Below, in pieces: positions 43,393 through 53,745 of a stretch of DNA of 64,000 nucleotides. Positions within the stretch are counted from its first letter, which is position 1. Every line of letters starts with the position of its first letter. The stretch is from Hypholoma sublateritium FD-334 SS-4 (lineage: Eukaryota > Basidiomycota > Agaricomycetes > Agaricales > Strophariaceae). The position numbers and the translations under genes were made by a program. The DNA is taken from positions 1 to 64,000 of the forward strand of contig KN817547.1 of assembly GCA_000827495.1 (NCBI GenBank), in the 5' to 3' direction. The notes below the pieces were generated by a model, which had not been told where the DNA came from, searched no databases, and saw nothing but the letters and a program-made list of their open reading frames with translations.

Positions 43393-45899
43393 GTGCTTTA
43401 CTAAGTACTTGTCTACTTCCCTCAATAAGGATTCGATTGAATGCCTCTACAACACCCGCGGGGCGTTCTAGATCTTGAAGTATAGTTTCCGACGCTCGAA
43501 AAGACGGTCGGGACCCGTGCCGTCACAGCGTGACGACCAGGCACGCGGCGAACCAGCCGCCATGCCGCGCTCTGTTAGCCACCGACGTCCGCCACCTCGA
43601 CGGGCGCGCGGCGGCGACGCCCATCAGTTCGCCTCCCCCGCAACCCTGAATCGTCGAACCAGCTCGCTCTCTGGCCGAGGCCCGAGGCCGTGCGCATGCA
43701 CGTACTCACACAGCACGGGCACGCGCAAACGCAAAGAACGCACAGAAGCATGCACACACATGCACGGGCGCAACGCGAACAATACATGGAAGTACGCACG
43801 CACACGGCGCGTGCGCGTAAATGCAGACACGCAGCTAATCCGCGCCCACGCGCATGAAAACGCAGCGCATGAATACACAATGCAAGGGGGTAGGCGCGGC
43901 TGCGGCAAGGCTCTGGGTGTGCGACTTCCGCAATGCGGTGCGTGTTTAGCATCACATTCCCATCCAAACGCTAATGCGCCTGCAGCGCTAGCTCGTGTCA
44001 CGCGCGTGGAAGATTTGCGTGGAAGATTGCAAGCTTTGGGACNCGCCAATTTCAAGCGCGCCCCTGCGGTAGCATTGTCACGCCGAGGAAGTTCAATCAG
44101 TCGAAGCGCGTGCCGGCGCCCGCTGACTGCGAATGCGCNCNCGCGCTGCGCCGCNAACAGAACAGTGACGAACACGCGCATGGCATGATTGGCGCAGAGT
44201 GGGAACGGCGCTCGGTTTGGCGTTCGGTTTGTACATAGATAGTGTGGAAACATGATTAATATCAAAACACTTACCGAAAAAAAGTAGTGGGCCACGGAGT
44301 CTGCATTGCGTTAGGAGGGGAGAGCTAACCTTCAAGTACTTGCGAGCACTTTGTATTATTTATACTGAACAATGGCATGCATGCTGCGCGTGTGGCACAC
44401 CACGGTCTCTGCCTCATGAATTACCTTGAAGCATCACTCAACGCACTGCTAATCACGACATGATCCGGGCCGGGACCCTGCAAACCATTGTATTAATATG
44501 CCATGATGTGACGTACAAACACCGGGAGGTCGTACGAAGCTCTGGCGTGCCCTCAGGAAGACAGTCCCACAGAATATTAGCCTTACGGGGACGCAGATAA
44601 CGACAGTCCCATAGCGATAAGGGCAGTCCACAACATCAGCGACAGTCCTACATAACTTAAGCACCTGGCTGATTGCGGCGCACGCTCCCAGGTGCTCCCT
44701 GGCTGCTGTTATTTTTATCTCATGCCAGGCCACTCATGTATTTCTTGCATGCGCGTTGCGTGTGTTTATTATAATTTGTGCCTATCATCTCCATCTAATT
44801 CCCACTTGAATTCAAAAAAAAATACACGGAAGGAAAGTACTGGTTGGCAATAGAAACAAAAAGCATTATTCNACAACAGCATCCCACCTGGGAGCCTGGG
44901 AGCCNATTCCCACAACCGACACCCCTGTCATCCACAAGAAAGCTCGGCACAGTTTTTCCCAGTGCTATTTGGGGAGCCGCTTTGANGAGTTGCAACGGNT
45001 GTGAGAAGAATTGACCNNCGGGCGTTGCGCGGGCGCTTAACTCAGAGTTGAAGCGCCCACCGACGATGCAATAAGGCCCCGGGGCGCCCCTATATCACCG
45101 AGCTCTGGCAGTCCCGTGTTGTTGGCCTTATGAAATTTATTTAATGCAAATAACATTATATACAATTTTGTTCACTCACCGTGGCNTTGCGCGAAGCGAG
45201 GCGCGCCTTAGCTGCTTCCTCTCGGGCTTTTTTATTGACATATCGGTGTTTGAGAGCCGCGCCCTCTGCCTAATCAAACAAATNATCTATTATGCATGTA
45301 GTAATGACAAAATATTTAAGCTCACCCATTCAAGGATTGCCGCAGCGCGCTGTGACGATGTCTGTACGGGTTCTTGCGGTAAAGGATCCGTATGCATGGC
45401 TTGTGGCGTATCCGTTGCGTAGCGTGCAGAAGGTTTCTTCGCCTCTCGGATGCCCGGCATCAGGCACNANTTTTGGCCAANCAGCNAAATTGCGAGGGCA
45501 AGCGCGAGTGCNGCAAGCAGCAGCAGCACNGCGGGGAAGGGGCGATGGCGCGCGNCNGCNGNCGCGCGCTCGAGCCAAAAGGGGCAAGCGACTCCGCCAA
45601 GGAAGATGCCGTCGTCGCCGCCGTCAGGGCGCCGGGGCGTGCCCGGGTTGCACAGCCATCTGAGCGCGAAAAAGGTGACCAATGGTGACTAGACTTGGCG
45701 GAGAGCACTCTGTGATTTTTTTAGCATCAAAAACGGGAGGTCAGGCAGCCTCAAGGGCCAGCCGAGATCTCCCCAAAAATATCATTTCGTAGCACGGTAC
45801 AGCTATAAGTACAATTTTTTTTTTGTTTTTTTTTGTGATGAGCGGGATAACGCGATGAGAGGAGTGTGAAGAAAGTGGGAAAATAGATTAGAAATAAAA
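43393..45899. other. Low-quality, compositionally odd stretch with N bases
   Basis: From 43475 to 44190 the sequence is a mix of alternating purine-pyrimidine tracts (CGCACGCACACGGCGCGTGC type). About 30 N bases lie between 44043 and 45563, so this part is ambiguous in the assembly. Around 44560-44660 CAGTCC occurs repeatedly (GACAGTCCCA, CGACAGTCCC, GGCAGTCCAC, CGACAGTCCT). Open frames exist on both strands over the same bases but none resembles a protein. It may be degraded repeat DNA or a poorly assembled junction. Confidence 0.55.
45031..45058. repeat. Hairpin with 13-bp arms
   Basis: GGGCGCTTAACTC pairs with GAGTTGAAGCGCCC after one unpaired A, with one bulged base. It lies in the N-containing stretch near the downstream side of the retroelement and might be part of its terminal structure. 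Confidence 0.55.
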
Positions 45900-46901
45900 T
45901 TACGCAACATTCAAAACGTTGTGACCAGAGAAAAGCAGGGCTTGAATGAGGACCGGGTTTTTTCGTACATATGACAGGAAAGCTTCTGAGGACCAGCGGC
46001 CGAGGGGTTGTATAATTGACGGTGGGATGCCGTGTTCCGCAAGGGAAGTTGTACCGCCTGCGCGCATAGATTGTCCTGCCACGCCGCGGTCGAAGAAGGT
46101 GCGCAGGCGGGACATGAAGAAGGATCGTGTTGGGACTTCTCCTCGTGAAGTGAGCCATAGGGGGGAGGCGAGGGGGAATTTTGTGTCTCGCGACTGAAGG
46201 TAGCGTAGGAACAGAGACAGGGGGTTGTGGCGGAATTGGTGTTTGCGGACAATTATCTTGTTTCCTTCGAAATAACGGTCGGCTTTGTGGGCGGGCAAGT
46301 GAAATTCATACTGGGTGTCAGTCACAACTACAGAAGAGCGCCGAGTAACTTTGCGCCATTCACGTATAGAGGGGTCGTCTGGGAAGGTCATCTCGCCGAG
46401 GCGCAGGAGGGCAAAGAAGCCAGTGGCCATCATTGCCGCAAAGAGGAAAGAGTCATGGCTGGGGTGATCATGCGAGTCGTTGATTACAATAGCGAGGTCA
46501 TCGAGGGAGAGGGCTCGTTTACGAGCAATGGGTGTGCCTTTGAGACGTTTGCAGCCTTTCAGGGTGCGTGTTACGATTGAGGAACGGCGGGAGGCCCGGA
46601 CATCAGGGAAGTATGGTTCTAGCTGGTTGCATATTCCAGACAGGTAGGTGCCCACGGAATCGGGTTTTATGTGATGTGACATGTAGACCACGAAGAATGA
46701 AAGTGTGTCTTCAGTGGGTTCCACGGGGAAATCGTGGATGCGCACAAACGTTAGGTACGAATTCAGGGCCGAACCATAGGATTTCCAAGAGGAGAGATCA
46801 ATGGCTAGACCCAGAGCAATTGCGCGTTCGTGGATTAGGCGTTCGCGCGACCACGGCAGGCGCTTTGGTTGCCTGCTGCGGACTGTGGGGCGCGGGATCA
46901 T
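45900..46901 (-). CDS. Tyrosine recombinase (integrase) of the DIRS-like element
   Basis: 333 residues. An N-terminal SAM-like core-binding region (SWKSYGSALNSYLTFVR) is followed by the catalytic domain with ALLRLGEM (first Arg), a Lys/His-rich strand (RKHQFRHNPLSLFLRYL), GQSMRAGGTTSLAEHG (second Arg, with Gln in the place where many members have His) and GRWSSEAF-SYVRK (nucleophile Tyr). It would integrate the circular cDNA without a target duplication. Its ATG overlaps the stop of the RT frame as ATGA, which suggests translation by termination-reinitiation. Confidence 0.92.
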   Translation of the reverse strand: MIPRPTVRSRQPKRLPWSRERLIHERAIALGLAIDLSSWKSYGSALNSYLTFVRIHDFPVEPTEDTLSFFVVYMSHHIKPDSVGTYLSGICNQLEPYFPDVRASRRSSIVTRTLKGCKRLKGTPIARKRALSLDDLAIVINDSHDHPSHDSFLFAAMMATGFFALLRLGEMTFPDDPSIREWRKVTRRSSVVVTDTQYEFHLPAHKADRYFEGNKIIVRKHQFRHNPLSLFLRYLQSRDTKFPLASPLWLTSRGEVPTRSFFMSRLRTFFDRGVAGQSMRAGGTTSLAEHGIPPSIIQPLGRWSSEAFLSYVRKNPVLIQALLFSGHNVLNVA

Positions 46902-49900
46902 TTTTTGGCGTGCCCCATCGTAACTCGTGGGGGTTGGAATGTTTGCAGGGATATGCCTGGCGCAGCGTGGGATGCACGCTCAAAGTTGCCGCGTGACAAA
47001 GCGTCGGCGACAGAGTTTTCGAGGGTAGGGATCCACAATACACGCAGGTCATGGTTGCCATCAACGAGAATATCGACAGCCGCCATGATTATCGGGTTGA
47101 TGCGTGGAGAACAGCGGAGTGTGTTGAAGTTGTCAAACACGTTTGATGAGTCCGTGTGTATGATGATGCGTGAGCCGTTGGAGGCGATTTTGTGGATGTG
47201 GTACAATGCTGAGAGCAGGCATAGCGCCTCATAGAAGTGAATGATCTCATCGCTGATCTCGTCGTTGGCTGGTATGGAAGCAAAGAAGCCAGCGTTACTT
47301 CGAGCAAGCCAGAAACCCATGCCAGATAGGCATGCGTCACCATACACGATGTAGTCAGCGTCGTCAGGGCCCCAAGAGATGGATTTGAGGACACGGACTC
47401 CATTGGAAAGTTGTACATGTTGCATTGCCCAGCGTAGATCCGCGCGCACCACACGATTTGTGTACACTTTTTGCTCCGGTTTGAACTTGCCCGATATCTT
47501 CGGATAGAAATTGTTGAGCGCGAGACGAAGGTAGGGGTGGACATTTATATCCCAGTTGATATAGCCCGAGAAGTGCTGCCATTCTTTGAGTTTGAAGTGC
47601 GCAGTGACTTTTCGGGTGTGTCTTGCATCGCCGTCAGCAGCACGCTTTGGCGTCTTTGAGGGTTCAGCCGACCACAGTGCTAGCTCAGCCAGGAATCGCT
47701 CGCGGGCCAGAGGTGGTTGGGTTAGAGTCATGGCGTTTGGGTCGACATCGATTCCGATCACGGTCAGTGGGGAACCAAACACTTGTTTTTTCTCTTTGTG
47801 CGGCACTCCAAGGTGGTCCCAGAGGTCGAGCAAAGTTTTTTGGTGTCTCGGCAAAAATTTATTGTAGGGCGAGTAAAATAAGACGTCGCAGTCGATATCG
47901 CAGCCAGTGGAGTCATCCACGTATACAGTTAGGTTGTCGATATTACAGACATTCTTTGCTATCCATGTGACAAGGCCGTTGAACGAGATGAAAAGTGAGC
48001 CAGACGCGGAGCTGCCAAAGGCCGCATTGCGGTCGATGTACAGGGCATCATCGATGCGGTTGGCTTGCTTGATCTGCCAAAACGGGTGCATAGGGAGCAG
48101 GCGGTACGCTTCGGCAATGTCAGCTTTCCACATTACAAGTTTTGTGTCTTCATCTAACGAAGCGCGGAGGTGTAGAAGCATTTCACCCACGTGTTTCATG
48201 TTGTCCAATGGGAAGCCAGTGACTTGGTCATGGTCGATTAAATTATTGAGTGAGAAATCGGTGGCGCTGTGGTCAGTGACCATGCGCATGGCACCTGGTT
48301 CGGCTTTGGGAACGGCGTGGATGGGCATGGAATACATTCCATCTAGGAGATTGGGCCCGAATGCAGGGGAGAAGCGTCCCTTTTGAAGCTCAATGTCACG
48401 TTGTTGGCGGAGGAAAGCTGCCTTTGCATCGTCAGTGGGGGGCAGGCGTGAAGCATCATGGGTGTCAGGGAAACCTTCACGGCGGGTGTCGGCCCAAGGC
48501 CAGAAACCCTCGCGGAGGCCAGCGCAGACAGATTTGACAAATGTAGGATTAGGATGGTTGGTTAACATGGCTTCGAAATTGGCAACATTAATGGGTGTAA
48601 CAATTTTAAACAAGGAAGGGTTTTCAGCGATAGTTTTTGACACAACAGGGTTGTCGAGGTCAGAAGGGGAAGGGCGAGGGAGGGGCAGCGCGGTTTCAGT
48701 CCAGTCAGATGTAGTCGGCGAGAAAACGCCAGGCTCCCAGGTGTTATACCTGAGGTATTTGGGATGAAGACCGTAACACTCACTTCTTCTCGCTATTGTT
48801 GCATTTCTGGGCCGAGTGTCCAGATTTTTTGCAGAGGTCACAAATGTGTCGGAAGGAGCATTCGCCGTCCGCGCGATCGCATCCTTTGGCGCCATTGAAA
48901 CGGCGGCATATTTCGACTTTGCCTCCAGGTTTGCGGGGACCTGTGTTGGTGGTGCCTCGCGGTTTGTTGTTAGCATCACGTTGGGCATCATCGGCTCGTG
49001 AACCATCAGACATGAGGATGGAGGAGTAGAATTTGGAGAATTTGTAGTCGTCAGTGAGGAGGATGTGTTGTCCAGCGCCGACGTAGTTACGGATGGCTTT
49101 GTCGAAGGAAATGACTTTGTGATGTGACGATACAACCTTCGCTTCGAATTCCCCTTCGATGTAATCTCCGTATGCGGTAACCTCTTTGGCGCGATGAGGG
49201 AAGGCAAACGAGTATGCGGCGGCAGCGCGTTTCCATGCACTAACCCAATCAATGCTCGTTCGGACCACCCTTTTCGTATCAGAGATGACAATGCGGATTT
49301 CCTGGTCTCCCAAGCAACCCTTTGCCTCTTCATCAATTGAAGTACGGTGGATGGAGGAGAGGACGGCATTGAGATCGAGGGGTTGTCCACGGAGGATGCG
49401 GTCCCATTGAGAAGGAGGGAATCCTGCGGGACTTCCGCGGGCCATTTCGATAAGGAAGCGGGTCCCAGGGATGTCGTTGTGGTATTCTCGGAGCAGTCGA
49501 ATAGTCTCCGTGCAGCTGGCGCGGATTGGCATGGCATCTGGGTCGTCAGCGCGGTTGTACCAGGGCATGTTGGCCTCGATCGCGCGACGGACTCGCTTGG
49601 TGTCGTGGGTTCCAGTGTCGTCATCCTCATCAGCAGCGATGGAGGACCCCCCTCCAATGCGAGGGTTGGAGTCTGCCCTCGAGACAGGTTCGGCGAAGAG
49701 AGGCGGTCCACCAGGTTCGATGAAGCGAGAGAGCTCGTAGGCAGGGTGTGCGTCCCCAGCTTGAGGAGCTCCTCCGCGTTCTGGTGATCCGCTGGCATGA
49801 CGTTTGTGACTGGATTCGGCATGATCTGAGACCGCGCGCTCGTTGTGGGCTCGCGGTGCGGCGGCTGCGCGCTCGGCGGGAAGGAAAGGTCGCCCACGTT

Positions 49901-50251
49901 CAGACGCTCGAATAATGTTGGCCTCTGCTGATTCGAGTTCACGCGAGTAGGATGCGAAAGCCGTGATCTTTTGGCCTGGTGATATGTCTCCGTCATCGTA
50001 GCCGCTGATACGGCCGAAAAGCTCGGTGTACGTTTTCGCTTTGTCGAGCCGCCCATTTCGGTAGTCGTCGACGAGGGCGGCGAGGTCGTCGAGGAGTCGC
50101 TGATGATTGGGAGCGAGCCGCCCTGTGAAGTTTCCCAGGGGTTGCTCTTCGTTGGCTCGTGGGGAACGGGAACTGATCGTTGATCCCTGTGATCCTGGGC
50201 TGGCGACGACATTGACATCCGGGACAGCAGGCTCCGTGTGTTGCCGTCCAT
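46898..50251 (-). CDS. Reverse transcriptase / RNase H of the DIRS-like element
   Basis: The frame is open for 1117 codons. The recognisable enzyme starts near residue 500: AVPKAEPGAMRMVTDHS (RT fingers), WKADIAEAYRLLPMHP, then the active-site YVDDS near residue 775, and RNase H with YGDACLSGMGFW near 970, HTDSSNVFDN and SVADALSRG. The first 490 codons overlap the Gag frame completely and are Ser/Thr/Pro-rich with no recognisable fold. The frame begins at an ATG only 7 nt downstream of the Gag ATG, so leaky scanning could start it. Alternatively RT is made by frameshifting near the Gag end and the upstream part is not translated. Confidence 0.9.
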   Translation of the reverse strand: MDGNTRSLLSRMSMSSPAQDHRDQRSVPVPHEPTKSNPWETSQGGSLPIISDSSTTSPPSSTTTEMGGSTKRKRTPSFSAVSAATMTETYHQAKRSRLSHPTRVNSNQQRPTLFERLNVGDLSFPPSAQPPHREPTTSARSQIMPNPVTNVMPADHQNAEELLKLGTHTLPTSSLASSNLVDRLSSPNLSRGQTPTLALEGGPPSLLMRMTTLEPTTPSESVARSRPTCPGTTALTTQMPCQSAPAARRLFDCSENTTTTSLGPASLSKWPAEVPQDSLLLNGTASSVDNPSISMPSSPPSTVLQLMKRQRVAWETRKSALSSLIRKGWSERALIGLVHGNALPPHTRLPSLIAPKRLPHTEITSKGNSKRRLYRHITKSFPSTKPSVTTSALDNTSSSLTTTNSPNSTPPSSCLMVHEPMMPNVMLTTNREAPPTQVPANLEAKSKYAAVSMAPKDAIARTANAPSDTFVTSAKNLDTRPRNATIARRSECYGLHPKYLRYNTWEPGVFSPTTSDWTETALPLPRPSPSDLDNPVVSKTIAENPSLFKIVTPINVANFEAMLTNHPNPTFVKSVCAGLREGFWPWADTRREGFPDTHDASRLPPTDDAKAAFLRQQRDIELQKGRFSPAFGPNLLDGMYSMPIHAVPKAEPGAMRMVTDHSATDFSLNNLIDHDQVTGFPLDNMKHVGEMLLHLRASLDEDTKLVMWKADIAEAYRLLPMHPFWQIKQANRIDDALYIDRNAAFGSSASGSLFISFNGLVTWIAKNVCNIDNLTVYVDDSTGCDIDCDVLFYSPYNKFLPRHQKTLLDLWDHLGVPHKEKKQVFGSPLTVIGIDVDPNAMTLTQPPLARERFLAELALWSAEPSKTPKRAADGDARHTRKVTAHFKLKEWQHFSGYINWDINVHPYLRLALNNFYPKISGKFKPEQKVYTNRVVRADLRWAMQHVQLSNGVRVLKSISWGPDDADYIVYGDACLSGMGFWLARSNAGFFASIPANDEISDEIIHFYEALCLLSALYHIHKIASNGSRIIIHTDSSNVFDNFNTLRCSPRINPIIMAAVDILVDGNHDLRVLWIPTLENSVADALSRGNFERASHAAPGISLQTFQPPRVTMGHAKK

Positions 50252-50258
50252 TGCTCAT
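48780..50258 (-). CDS. Gag-like nucleocapsid protein of the DIRS-like element
   Basis: 492 residues. A disordered, acidic/charged N-terminal half is followed by a helical middle (RASCTETIRLLREYHNDIPG, SIDWVSAWKRAAAAYSFAF) that may be the capsid part, then a zinc-finger region: CRRFNGAKGCDRADGECSFR (CCCH type) directly followed by CDLCKKSGHSAQKC (a CCHC-like knuckle). It should package element RNA. The start ATG at 50258 is 7 nt upstream of the RT-frame ATG. Confidence 0.85.
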   Translation of the reverse strand: MSNGRQHTEPAVPDVNVVASPGSQGSTISSRSPRANEEQPLGNFTGRLAPNHQRLLDDLAALVDDYRNGRLDKAKTYTELFGRISGYDDGDISPGQKITAFASYSRELESAEANIIRASERGRPFLPAERAAAAPRAHNERAVSDHAESSHKRHASGSPERGGAPQAGDAHPAYELSRFIEPGGPPLFAEPVSRADSNPRIGGGSSIAADEDDDTGTHDTKRVRRAIEANMPWYNRADDPDAMPIRASCTETIRLLREYHNDIPGTRFLIEMARGSPAGFPPSQWDRILRGQPLDLNAVLSSIHRTSIDEEAKGCLGDQEIRIVISDTKRVVRTSIDWVSAWKRAAAAYSFAFPHRAKEVTAYGDYIEGEFEAKVVSSHHKVISFDKAIRNYVGAGQHILLTDDYKFSKFYSSILMSDGSRADDAQRDANNKPRGTTNTGPRKPGGKVEICRRFNGAKGCDRADGECSFRHICDLCKKSGHSAQKCNNSEKK

Positions 50259-51128
50259 AGTTGAGGGCTTTGATAGTACGATGATGTTGAAAATACGCTA
50301 AGTGAAAAAGGCGGCGGCCTATTCAAGTGGGCGTACGACAAATAAAATGTGTGAGACAAGTATTTGTCTGCGTCTCGAATATCAGCGCGAGCGGCAAAAA
50401 TAGCTCGGCTGAGTTTCGATGTGGCTGCGGCCACTATGTTTGACCGCCTGGTAGTGGCTAGGTCGGAAATGCGGCGTCATTTCCTTTGCTCGTGACCTTG
50501 GTAGTCCAGAGCTTGAGCGTGCGCGCTCAGGGGGGCAAGTCTGTTTGTCACCCATTGGACTGTGGTAAAATCCTCTTTAACTTCGATTTATCAGCGATCG
50601 GCTCCGGCCAGCGACGTCGGGCGAAACAAACAGCGCGCGGCACGCGCGGCGGGCGTGAGCGGAGGGGGGGCGGGTGAGACAGTCCCGGGTTGAGTCATCC
50701 GAGACAGGGAGGGCGGTCCCAGCCCGGTTTGGCGTGACGGCGGGCGTTCACGTGACCCCGGGACCGTCCCCACCCAGAGAGAAGTTGGAGGCACAGCACT
50801 CAGAAATCCGATACGTGACTGCGAGAAAAATACACCATAAAAGGAAGAATTCAAAACGCCCGCCAATTTTGAAAAGGGTCCACTCGATAAGACCCACTAC
50901 CTAAGGTAGCGGGGATAATCCTCACCGGCCCTCCTTACTATTGTGTATGTGTGAATATACGACTGAAGTCCCTATTTTTTCCCGACGTTGGAAACAGCTC
51001 TTCCTTTTTTCTTGCCAGTGCTTTAATTATCGAACCCGGGCCAGAAGGCAGTAATCATGGTGGGACACGACTCATACTCATTATAATCAGTAATATACAC
51101 CAACATCAAAATACAATATTCTAAGAGA
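50259..51128. other. Leader side of the retroelement, GC-rich
   Basis: Probably holds the element's 5' terminal sequence and promoter. A GC-rich block at 50600-50770 has repeated GGGCG/GTCCC motifs (GAGACAGTCCCGGG, GGGCGGTCCCAGCCC, CCCCGGGACCGTCCCC). I saw no clear match to the sequence downstream of the recombinase gene. Confidence 0.45.
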
Positions 51129-52856
51129 CTACAAATCCTCACTGGTACGAATTGGGTGGGCCGAATCAAAGTAAACGAAGGTCACAGCAGGCTGTGTGTC
51201 GAGTTGCGTCGGTATCGTTGTTCCCACAAGTCCACGCAAGTTAAGCATTAGTCTAGAGATATGTCGGTCAATGACAACTACATCGGCAACTATATAAGGC
51301 AAGTAGCACACCTCGAACAAATTGTAGCTTGAAGGCTTTTCAGAATAGTGACCGTCAAGTAGGACGCGAAAGGATACATCGTCCAGACCATTAAATTGGC
51401 CAATGAAACCGCTATAGAAGACCTGAGCTCAGCAACAATTTGGTAATCTGATAGTAGGTACCCCACCTGCAATAACTGTGAGGTTGTCGAAGAGTGCGTC
51501 ATGAATATCTTTACATATCTGGGATGAAGCTGACTGACCAACATAATACAGAAGCCCTGGAAGATTTCTAGCTGTTGATAAGGTCTTCGTGAAAGGATTA
51601 TTGAGCGACTGACCATCGCGCATCACCGTTTTAAGGATCGTTGTTCCTCCAATAGATCGCGCTTGTCGACCTCGATTTGTGCGGTACGTCAAGTGCTGAA
51701 TATTGACACAAATCTAAGTGCTCACATGACTGAAGTGTTTTGTAGGCGGTAAGCCCGAAAATCACTACTCAAACGACAAATAAGCAGCGTATTACCCCAT
51801 GCGCCACTCCTAATACGTACCTGTCTCGAGTAAAAAGAAAGGGATCCAGAACGCTGTGCTAAGAGCCCGGCACACTAGATTCCCTGGAGCGCATGCTACT
51901 TCGCATCCTCCCATGTGCTTCAAGCCACGAACTCAAAAATTGAATTCCGCAGATGAACAAGTGGAAACTTCAAAGACAGATAGTCTACTCACAGAATTCC
52001 TGCTTAAATATCACCAAAAAGCAGCAGATCATGTTTGTTGTAGAAGCCTTACAAGAATGCTACGGTGTAAGGGATAACTCCTTTCTCAAACACACCATCT
52101 GAACTCACTATTCCCATCATAATCAGGGTTATGAATAATGCTTTGTTTTGGTATAGTGCGTTTGTTCGCATGATTAGAACCGCTGCGAATGTAGACGCCG
52201 TGACCAGTTGACGCGTCAGAATGAATCCAATCCTGTTTCCGAAATAAACAGAACACACCCTGTATAATTGATATAGAAACCATATCCAGGAGGGTGGAAG
52301 AAAGCTGATAAGACCTGCAGCTGAAATGGGATCTACGCCATGAAAAATATCCAGGTTATCCGATTTCTTACAACTGCCGTGAAAATGAGATCTCGAGTCT
52401 CCTCTTGAAAAGGGAACTGGCACGCACCTCTGACGACACCCCCTCTGCTTGTTGAGCTACAGGTTTGATGGATACATATTATGAGGAGTCATACAGGCTG
52501 TACACTGCAAAAGAAACATTTTCTTACAATAAATATCCAGAATAAATACAAGTGGAGGGAGGTAGCGGTTCTGGGTGCATTATGCAAGGTCATCTTTCGG
52601 TTTTCTATGCAATGTTCAGTGCTTTGGCAGCGCTTACTAGAAAGAATAGCGTTGTGCCCAATGATTTTCTCGCCTTCCACACCATTTCTACCTAAATATA
52701 TGTAAGTAGGTGCTCCTCATTGTATTCATCATCATAATGTACCTCTTGATTAAAGGTCAAGGCCATGTCGTACAGCAGCAGCACGGCAGAAGCAGCTACC
52801 AAAGAAACATCAGCTTTGACAACACATTCTGGGTCTTCGGTGCTTACTAGTGCCAT
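51129..52856 (-). CDS. Multi-pass membrane protein, DUF6533-like family, copy 1
   Basis: The start exon (ATG 52856) encodes ADVSLVAASAVLLLYDMALT and FNQEV; the next reads VEMVWKARKSLGTTLFFL then NRYLPPLVFILDIY across an intron. Further exons give LVTASTFAAVLIMRTNALYQ with NKALFITLIMMGI, a Thr-Leu-lys-tvMRDG segment, GLLYYVG, SLANLMVWTMYPFASYL and the ending LMLNLRGLVG-DL. The order of hydrophobic segments and the YD-ALTF..EV, NRY and LLNLRG motifs match the large basidiomycete family of 6-7-helix proteins carrying an N-terminal DUF6533. The function of that family is unknown. Exon borders are partly unresolved, so a broken copy cannot be excluded. Confidence 0.6.
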
Positions 52857-53745
52857 ACTGTTTAAGTTGGGAAAGATAAACATAAGGAGCACCGCCGTCG
52901 AAATCAAGAAGAAAAGACGAGCCTTGGTGGCCAACAAAGTCTCCAGGATCTTACTCGCCATCCTGAACACGGTATTATCCCCTTGGAAGTGAGGAATACT
53001 AGAGCAACAGTGCACGAATATATAGAAGTGAATGGGGGGCACAGCTTGAGATCCTACAAGATTGGTGACAGCGGGAGGACGAGCATCACCCGCGGGCGGT
53101 AGTCGGAAAGCCAAATATCAAGAATACGGATCTTACTTTTAGACGATGCAGTACCTACCCACCGCCTTGAACGGTAAGACGGGCGACTGCGACTTCTTTT
53201 TCTTCCTAAAATCATCTCTGAATAGAAAATATACACGCCATCTTTTGTTTGGGCTTGCCAACGGCCCAAGCTAACACTTACATCACCTGCCGCTTGATAG
53301 AATTTGTGATCGCAAGTGAGCCCCACGTTTGTAGTATTTTCCATCTGGGCACGGGGCGCATGCTTGAATCACTATTAGTGTCATAATCAGTCTCCATGAG
53401 AGGCCAGTCAGAGGACATGTGGGACGAAGTTCATCAGGCTTGATCGCACCGTGTACGTCGTGCAGTGTAGCCTTGTGCATATTACTATACACATCGTGAA
53501 ATATTCGGGCCACGGAAATCTTGCAGTCTATTACTCGTGCCGATTTGTGAGCTGACTTCGACGTCATCTCGAGAGCTGACAGTGACAGACCGCAACTTGA
53601 AGCACCCACCTACTTGCCTCTAAGCCGAAAACTATACTGGCGTGAAACACGAACTATGCAAGCGTTAATTTTAGCTGCCTCTGGCATATGCCAAAGTGTG
53701 AGAGTCGCCCCGACCGCAATGCCCATGACCAGGACAACGTTGCCT
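52857..53745. other. Spacer between the two membrane-protein paralogs
   Basis: No gene supported; only short frames of mixed composition. Confidence 0.4.

Larger units (their letters stand above)
45900..50258 (-). mobile_element. DIRS-like tyrosine-recombinase retrotransposon
   Basis: Three minus-strand frames in order: Gag-like (48780-50258), reverse transcriptase/RNase H (46898-50251) and tyrosine recombinase (45900-46901). RT plus RH plus a tyrosine recombinase, with no DDE integrase, defines the DIRS order. All three frames are open, so the copy looks coding-competent. I could not find the expected terminal or split direct repeats; they may be in the N-containing left flank and in 50259-50950. 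No methyltransferase-like domain was seen. Confidence 0.9.

Noticed and set aside
43475..44295. Overlapping long open frames on both strands
   Set aside because: Both contain N-derived residues and a His/Arg/Ala composition dictated by CG/CA alternation; no recognisable domain.
45700..50950. Terminal or split direct repeats of the DIRS-like element
   Set aside because: I compared both flanks by eye and found only weak shared words such as CAGTCCCG; not enough to call.
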